DNA of 64,000 nucleotides from Ceriagrion tenellum (taxonomy: Eukaryota > Arthropoda > Insecta > Odonata > Coenagrionidae). The DNA is taken from assembly GCA_963169105.1 (NCBI GenBank), contig OY720642.1:15494965-15558964 (forward strand). The letters are read 5' to 3'. How positions within the stretch are numbered: the stretch's first letter is position 1; each line of letters begins with the position of its first letter. Made by a program: the position numbers and the translations under genes. Below are positions 57,481 to 64,000 of the stretch, in pieces. Below the pieces are notes generated by a model. The model was not told where the DNA came from. It ran no database searches and worked only from the letters and a program-made list of their open reading frames with translations.

Positions 57481-59887
57481 GATGTACTCATGATTTCGTG
57501 AAAAAATGCCTTGCCTTTTTAATTGATCGGCGAAAGAATCAGGCAACCGAGAAAGCTTCGTTTATAACGTTCAGCTGGTGAATGAAGTTTACCCATCCGT
57601 AATTCGAGAGGCGAGACTTGATCGTGGACTGTGCGGAAAGAGGGTGAGCACTGCTTATTTTTAGCTCCAGCACGTGATACCCTAAAATCTACGAGACATG
57701 CCATTAAGCTACCGCTTCTCCATTCTCCTCAACTCGCGACCGCCCAAGGTGCAAGTGACGCCTCTCTCCTCTCCCTCTTCATCTCCAAACAGATCCCTTC
57801 CCATTTCCATTAATGCATTTAAAAATGTATTATACATGACTCTACTCCACGCAGAGCAAAATTAAACTTAGTGTTCTTAATGAATTACAGCCTGCAAATT
57901 GTGAATATTGTAAAAATTTCAATATTGTTTCTTTGTTTTCCTCTTTTTGTTTTGTATTATAACAATTATATCTATGTTCGTTTTCATGTATTGCTCTTTT
58001 TTGCCGAGCCAAGTTCTTTCTTTTTTGTAATTGTTTTTTCTGATGCCCAGAGCATAATAAATATACATTCTATTATATTTTCCCCAAAGGAAAATTCATG
58101 AACATAGTGTAGCGTCTCTCATTTAAATGTTTTACCTCCTTCTACGTTAATGCTCATTCTCATACTATCCAAACTAACAGTCACCGGCACTCAACCCTTT
58201 CTTGATCCGATTTTCAAAATTACCGACCTCCATCGCAAAATATTTTAACTAGTTCTTCTCAATCACTATAGCTGAACTCAAATTCGAATTTGATGCCAAT
58301 TTTGAGGGGAGAAATCGGTAGATGGCACAAATTTGGGTGATGAAGGGGATTTGAACCACCCGGGATAAACGCATCCCACTGTCTGACAAATAGCCACCTC
58401 ATCCACAAGGCTAATGTGCTAACATTCCCTTCCACTCAACAATGTGGTGGCTAACGGCGTGTTACAAATATGGAGAAATATGCCATACTTGTCTTTAATC
58501 ATACCTTCGATAGCAGAAAGAGATCTGGGTTAGTTTGATGACAAGTATGTACTGTGACTTGTGCATGTACCTCAACGTAAAATATTTGGTAAGCAGGTTT
58601 AACAAATACTTATAAAAATTTTATGAACATAATTTATGGAACCGCCTATCTTATTTTTATAAAGACATTTCAGGGAACGGTTTAATCAAGAACAAACACG
58701 ATTTTTCCAAGTTGACGGTTTTTAAATTTATATTTACGAATTGCTTATTAAAAAATTATTTATTTAAGGGCACATCAGCCTGTAGGTACACTATTCAGAA
58801 ATGTAATCCCTCCATTGATATTACTGTGAAAAACGATCGAGGACAAGAAACGGTAACCGAATAAAAGCAATACAAAACGATATTGAGGACAGAATCCATG
58901 TTTTAAAAAGGGAACTTTCGAATGCGGTGTATTACCATTTGGATTTTACTTTACTTTAAGAGCAACACTCCTTAAAAGGTTTTTTAAACTGTTTTTCACT
59001 TCTTTTACTCTGACATTCAAAAAAGCTCGGATTAAGACTCCATCACATGAATTAAGCGAAACCTTAGAAAAAATAATATTATGCATGTAATGAAATTTAA
59101 AAATTCGCATAACTTTGCCCTGGATTAAGCCAAATAAGATAAATAAAATAATCAAATAAGCCAAATAGGGCGTCTTTAAAAAGTATTCTACACAGTTATC
59201 AATAAACGAAAAATCTAGGAGCTAGAATAACCGTTTGACGTATCTATGAGGTCATTTTTTCGTTGCAAAACGTACACAGCTGTAAGAAATGCATCCTTAT
59301 TGCGGCTATACAAACTTTCACACATTAAATATTGCGGATAATCATGAAAAATGCTTTTCATCGATATTTCAGTGCCAAAGGAATTCAATAAACCGGAACT
59401 AGTCTCTCGAATTCGTCAAAGTTAGTCTTCACTCGTGACAATATGAAAAAATATGACAATATGAATTTTTGGCAGGAAAGATATAATATCAATCTTCGGG
59501 TAGTGAAACTGTGACCATCAGCGTGGCCCTTTCCCGTCAGGAGTACCCAGACGGATGAATTTACTAACACTCGCCTGAGGATAAGACAAGTTACAATGAA
59601 CCACTTATACCTCTTCGAGCAAGATGTGACGATGGCGAACTCTAAATGAGTGTGCGACACATTCTGATGGAGAGTGGTAATGACCGGTATTCTCGCGAAA
59701 AAGCACAAGGTCAGGAGGGCCAGACTGTCTAGGAGATTCTCCTAAAGGTCATACCTGATTCATTGCTTTTTAAAGAAATTTATATTTTTAGTACACTATA
59801 AAGTTTATAAAAAGACAACGGCAAGAAAACTTTATCGTAAATAGTTTCATTTGAAGCGATTTTTCAATTATTTAATTTATGAATTCA
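57481..59887. other. no recognised gene apart from a tRNA-like block
   Basis: AT-rich sequence. Open frames 57871-58101, 58946-59164 and 59385-59708 have no recognisable domain. A tRNA-like block lies at 58343-58413. Confidence 0.4.
58343..58413 (-). repeat. tRNA-like block, probable SINE head
   Basis: On the minus strand TGAGGTGGCTATTTGTC resembles an A box, GGGAT...ATCCC forms a 5-bp anticodon-like stem with a 6-base loop, and GGTTCAAATCCCC is a near-perfect B box. The acceptor stem does not pair. It differs from the other tRNA-like elements in the window. Confidence 0.4.
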
Positions 59888-60192
59888 TTGGATTGGAGAT
59901 TTGGGGAGGCGACCGACAGCTGAGGTCATTAGCGCCATACAGATCATAGGTAAGGGAGGAAGGGTGGATAGAACCCGGCGTCGGAATAAGCCTGCTCTTG
60001 ACGAAAGGCGCCAAGAGGACCACCGTTTAACGTCTCATCCGACAGACGGAGTTCTGTACTTGAAGTGCCTTCCACAAGACACTCAAATAGGGATCGAGTT
60101 CCCTCTGAAAAACATCCCCTTATGCAGGGATTTGAGCCCTGGCCGCCCGTGAGGTTAGCCAATACTCTAGCCACCACACCAACCAGATCCCC
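59888..60192 (-). mobile_element. ATCCA-tailed SINE, copy 4
   Basis: Full-length minus-strand SINE. Complemented it starts GGGGATCTGGTTGGTGTGGTG, carries the B-box-like GGGCTCAAATCCC, and shares GATGAGACGTTAAACGGTGG, GGCGCCTTTCGTCAAGAGC and AATGACCTCAGCTGTCGG with the other copies. The tail is CTCCAATCCAATGA. A poorly matched 8-9 bp repeat may flank it. Confidence 0.75.
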
Positions 60193-61154
60193 GTTATAAG
60201 TTCATTTTAATATTCTTAGGGTGAGAGTGGTTTCAAATGACTGCAGTAGTCGACGCATCCTAATCCGAATTCTACCACTTGGTACTGTCTTGTAGAATTC
60301 GCTCAGGTTAGCAAGGTTAATACATAATTTACTGTTCGTTTAATAAATAAATGTTTGTTTAACGTCGAGCGCCATATCGCCCTCCAAACGATCCACCTCT
60401 TAATCGATTAAAGGTCAGTGAATGTCTCTCTTACGCCCAGGTACGCGTAGGCGGGGATGTTTGATAATTGGTTTCTGCTTGTACCCGTTATCGGCGGCGA
60501 TCGACCCTCACGCCTTTGCCACATTTATTGATCATAACGACGTAAGAGAATAATTATATTACGGAGAGGAAAACATTTTTTTAACGGCTAATCATTTAGA
60601 AAAACACAGGTAAGCAAATAGCAGCATGAGAAAATAACATGCAATAATAATAGAATGAATAGAACAGGCAGAATATTCCAGAGATATTTCCGAAAAGCTA
60701 CCAAAATGTGTGGCATAATTGATGTTTTCGCTTCTCTTGCTTATGATTCTTCTAAAACAGGGCGTAGAATTATGACAATGCGTAGAAAAACAGCGTAAAA
60801 AAACTTTATCAGTATATTTTATGCTTGAGGGTAATATAAGGAATTACTGATTTTCCAAGAGAACTACTTACAACGCACTGAAACTGTTTTCATAAGCTTT
60901 TTGCCGTTAATTAATTTATTTTCCGTGAAAGATGACCTTAGTTTACAGAACAATTTTGCTGAGATTTTAGACTTTTAAGCAAGAAAGGTTTTTCAAATCA
61001 ATCTTACAATTGCGTCTGTGCATTGTTTGATTGATAATCTTACGCATGAGCAGCAGATATTAAAATAGGTCTTAAAATTTAGGGTAACAATTTTAAAAAA
61101 TATGGGAGGTACAGCTGTAGACATTCGCACTGCTGAGTGGGTAAGACGACAGGG
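60193..61154. other. no recognised gene
   Basis: Positions 60,360-60,540 are less AT-rich and free of recognised repeats (GTCGAGCGCCATATCGCCC, GTTATCGGCGGCGATCG), which could mark conserved host sequence, but there is no frame or signal to support this. Confidence 0.35.
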
Positions 61155-61358
61155 ATGTGCAGCACTATTTTCCTGGTGGTGCTGATAGGTGCTTCAATGG
61201 TAGAAATATCGTGCGTCAGCATTCACCTCAACTTAAGGAAAAGGGCCAAGAAGTCCATGCCAAGTACTAATCTGGCTCGAGATCGAAAGGCAGTGGTAGC
61301 TAATCCACAACACCATCGCGATTATACGCAGAGAGCCTTTCATTCCGTCTACAGATAA
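61155..61358 (+). CDS. candidate small secreted peptide or first coding exon
   Basis: A 67-residue frame from the ATG at 61155. It begins MCSTIFLVVLIGASMVEISC, which has the form of a signal peptide (short N-region, hydrophobic core of about 14 residues, small residues before a likely cut after the Ser-Cys-Val-Ser stretch). The mature part is basic and polar with dibasic sites (RKR, KK), ending YTQRAFHSVYR. Such layout fits a secreted peptide precursor, but I recognise no family and it is not within a known repeat here. No TATA box or splice site is convincing. An upstream in-frame GTG at 61137 is less likely as a start. Could be chance. Confidence 0.3.
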   Translation: MCSTIFLVVLIGASMVEISCVSIHLNLRKRAKKSMPSTNLARDRKAVVANPQHHRDYTQRAFHSVYR

Positions 61359-63253
61359 CACAGTAAGAGCGAGTCAAAAGGCATTGAAAATCAAATGAAG
61401 ATCCAGAGAAGCCATGCGCGCGCGAAGTGCCCCACAAACGCTCCAAAAAGTTGGAACCGCTCCCTTATTTTAAAATGGAATCGATTGAGTGATTTTCAGA
61501 GCGGAATAGAGTCTATTCATAAATCATTCCGCGAACCAATCAGTCGGATAGAGGAGACCAATTCCCTTTGCCTAGATGGCGCTTAAAACCTATGGTTAAT
61601 AAATAGACGACTTCTGTGTCCTCCACGAAAAAGAGCTCACGCTAGCAACTCTCCCTTGATTTGCAAAGAAAAACCACAGAGTTTTACCCTGGAAGTTAAT
61701 TAAACAGTCAACTAAATAAGTCGAAGGTGCAGTATCGCAACAGATACGCTCCTTTCCAATCACTCATCTGCACTAATTAGTATGCATCTCTTTCCAATCG
61801 CCTGGCTTGTTTCTCTCAGCCCTTAGCACATCAAAATACATTGATATCGTCGTTTATCTGCGTTTATGTGCGTCAGCAGAATTACTGATTAGAAAGCTGT
61901 CTATTACGGTAAAAAAAAGTTTTCAATATGGGAGCAGAAAATCTATTATATATTTCTAAAATTGTAGCAAAATTTGAAAAATGGGGTGAGAATATTTCTC
62001 CAATGACAATAACTATTGGAACCACTCGTCAAAAGATAGAAAAGAAAATATTTACAGTGCTGGTTTGACGTTAGTGTCAGTGAGCAACCACAGCTTCTCA
62101 ACCAGAATACCTTTGTGAAGGTTTACGGGAACGTCAATTCCTCGCGAGTGACCATTCACAGACACACACACTCAACCCAATTGGAATCCTTCACAGGGCT
62201 TTAGAGGCCCCGTTAAGGATGCCTGAGTCATGATCACAAATACACATAGAAATCACTCTCACAAGCACTAAAAATCACTCACTCACACATTCAACAGGGC
62301 CCAACTTTTGGGAGAATCAGGCTCAAAATGAGGTTGGTCAAAGGAATGAAACGGGTAAAGCAAGTATTTACAATTAATTAAGTCGTAGAAAAAGTATTTC
62401 AACAATAAATGGTATCAATCTCATTTATATTTTTAATTACGGTGGCTCAGGCTTTGGGGTTACTTATTTCATGGAGTCTGAAACTGGAACATAGCGTCTT
62501 TGACGCTCGTTTTGTGAGTTTCGATGAAAAAATTATGCTTTTGAGCTAATTTTATTCAACCTAATTCAGTCTTGAAAGTGAAAACTTGAACAAGGGCTCT
62601 TACGGAGGAGATTGCTCTGATTACAGCAGATTAATTTCAATTTGAACGAGAAAACATATATGAGATTTTAGCTAAAAATATTCATAAGATGAAAATGTTG
62701 CAGAGAATATGAACAAAAACAAAATAAAGAAATCTAACCCCCTTTATCTTAAACTTATTAATGTATTATTATTGCCGTTATAGAAGTCGGGTAGTTTCGT
62801 TTATAGAAATGCGATAGTTTCATATAAATGGCGCTGCATTCGACTACTTATGGCTCGAAAAATGTGATCGTTAAAAATATACATGTGAAATAATTTGCAT
62901 ATTCGATGCACCGATTTTTATTTGTAACATGCAACCCACTTAATCAGCGAAAGCAGAATTATTTAAACCATATAAATAACTATGTGAAAATTAGAGTTTG
63001 TTTTGACTCATAAAGTCAGTGTAGATCCGCCGTAATTTTAACTAATGTTCACTTTTAATTGAGATTGTGACGATTCTCATTTGTCGAAATGAGAGCATAT
63101 TAGCGTGGATTGCCAGCGTGAAATTGTTTGTTCCCGTCCGTTAAAGTGTCCCTTAATGCGAGAAAAATAATTGGGAAGCGTCCAGAATCAACAAAGCAGA
63201 ACCCCAAACTGTGATTGCTAACCAGAATTTGTTTTATATTTTAATGATGAGGG
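61359..63253. other. no recognised gene
   Basis: Contains a short open frame 61395-61586 without domain and a CACACAC run at about 62,160. AT-rich from 62,350 onward. No repeat recognised. Confidence 0.4.
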
Positions 63254-63904
63254 CAGGGTGGCAACAAATGTCAAATTCTTAAATTCCCTGATTTTTGTCT
63301 GACTTTTCCCTGATGGATTTACCAATTACACTGACAAAAGGTGACCTATTATTGGAATATTTTTTCTGCTGAATCAAATTTCTACAGCAGCTTATAATTT
63401 TATAATCATCGTCTCATATTTTTAGAACTGCAAGCATGTATTTACTATAAGCTAGTGTGCTCCAGCTACTTCTCGACCTGAGTTTCGAAAGTTAAAATAA
63501 AACGCGAGGTAAAATTTTCCGAACAACGCAGACTCGGATTCCTTGTGTTGAGCGGGTTACAATGTGATCATGAATTTTAACACTACTAGGGCAATATCGC
63601 AATATTGTATAAAATATACAAAAGGGATTCACAACTAAATAACTAATATTCACAACTGAATATTTCACGAATTGATGGTGCTTATTCCATGCACGTCAGC
63701 GACGGACTTAAGTATCAGTTAGTGAAATAAAGGGCGGGAAAGAGTGGCCGATAAAAGTAATGGTAGAAAAATAATAAGGATTAATTTCCCAGTTTCTCCC
63801 TGATTGTTACAAGAATTCCCTGAATTTTCCCTGACTTTTCCAGAAATTCAAAATTCCCTGACAATTCCAAGTTTTCCCGGGTTTCCCTGACAATGGCCAC
63901 CCTG
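63254..63904. mobile_element. CAGGGTGGC-ended DNA element
   Basis: A 651-bp unit with inverted ends CAGGGTGGCAAC (63254-) and, complemented, CAGGGTGGCCATT (ending 63904). The direct repeat GAGGG lies on both sides (63249-63253 and 63905-63909). The subterminal zones contain many copies of the word TTCCCTGA followed by TTTTCC (63280-63315 and 63780-63895), in inverse balance at the two ends. CAG-starting ends with subterminal repeats suggest a hAT-like non-autonomous element, although hAT duplications are usually 8 bp. No transposase frame. Confidence 0.5.
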
Positions 63905-64000
63905 GAGGGGAATCCGAGTTCCACTCGTCTAACGGGAATGAAGAAGAAACGCAGCGGCAAGTCATGTGTAACAAAAGACGCGAGATTGCAGATTCCCGCG

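Noticed and set aside
1..64000. CRISPR arrays, rRNA genes, bacterial operons, prophage
   Set aside because: No regularly spaced direct repeats, no rRNA signature and no prokaryotic gene layout; all coding signals are eukaryotic retroelements or transposons.

Overview
This is a stretch of AT-rich animal nuclear DNA, most likely arthropod and probably insect, made up almost entirely of transposable elements and non-genic sequence. The evidence is the repeat set: RTE-type and CR1-type LINEs, Penelope-like elements (PLEs) with GIY-YIG endonuclease domains, tRNA-headed SINEs, and many terminal-inverted-repeat MITEs. No bacterial gene structure, operon, rRNA, CRISPR array or intact host gene is visible. 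The species cannot be fixed from the sequence. Only two short open frames (34789-34986 and 61155-61358) are even weak host-gene candidates.

Layout. 1-6.8 kb: an RTE-type endonuclease running off the left edge on the minus strand, a LINE 3' scrap, and two 5'-truncated RTE reverse transcriptases on the plus strand. 8.2-10.5 kb: an old minus-strand copy of one LINE family (here LINE-A) split by a TTAA-flanked MITE. 13.1-13.7 kb: a short inverted-repeat element with a MADF-domain remnant. 15.9-18.4 kb: another LINE-A copy carrying three nested insertions (a tRNA-like hairpin element, a PLE and an unidentified GC-rich element), each bracketed by a target-site duplication. 22.5-24.8 kb: a CR1-type fragment, a foldback PLE remnant with a hammerhead-like motif, and a Harbinger-like MITE. 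25-32 kb: SINEs, a second TTAA MITE, a CR1 fragment, and a second Harbinger-like MITE split by a different TTAA-flanked element. 32.5-34.4 kb: LINE-A split by a second PLE, then CR1. 36-40.7 kb: LINE-A 3' end, a TA-flanked hairpin MITE, and two TTAA MITEs tail to tail, one split by a LINE. 42-63.9 kb: SINEs, CR1 and LINE-A pieces, foldbacks, and a CAGGGTGGC-ended element.

Relationships. LINE-A (six copies), the CR1-type family (six copies), the TTAA MITE (four copies plus a fragment) and the ATCCA-tailed SINE (four copies) account for most recognised sequence. Because insertions split older elements and left duplicated target sites, a relative order can be read directly: LINE-A is older than the PLEs and the TTAA MITE, the TTAA MITE is older than the LINE inside it, and the Harbinger-like MITE is older than the element inside it. 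All autonomous coding regions seen are truncated or interrupted by stops or frameshifts. None of the family names was checked against a database; they rest on protein motifs, termini and target duplications read by eye.
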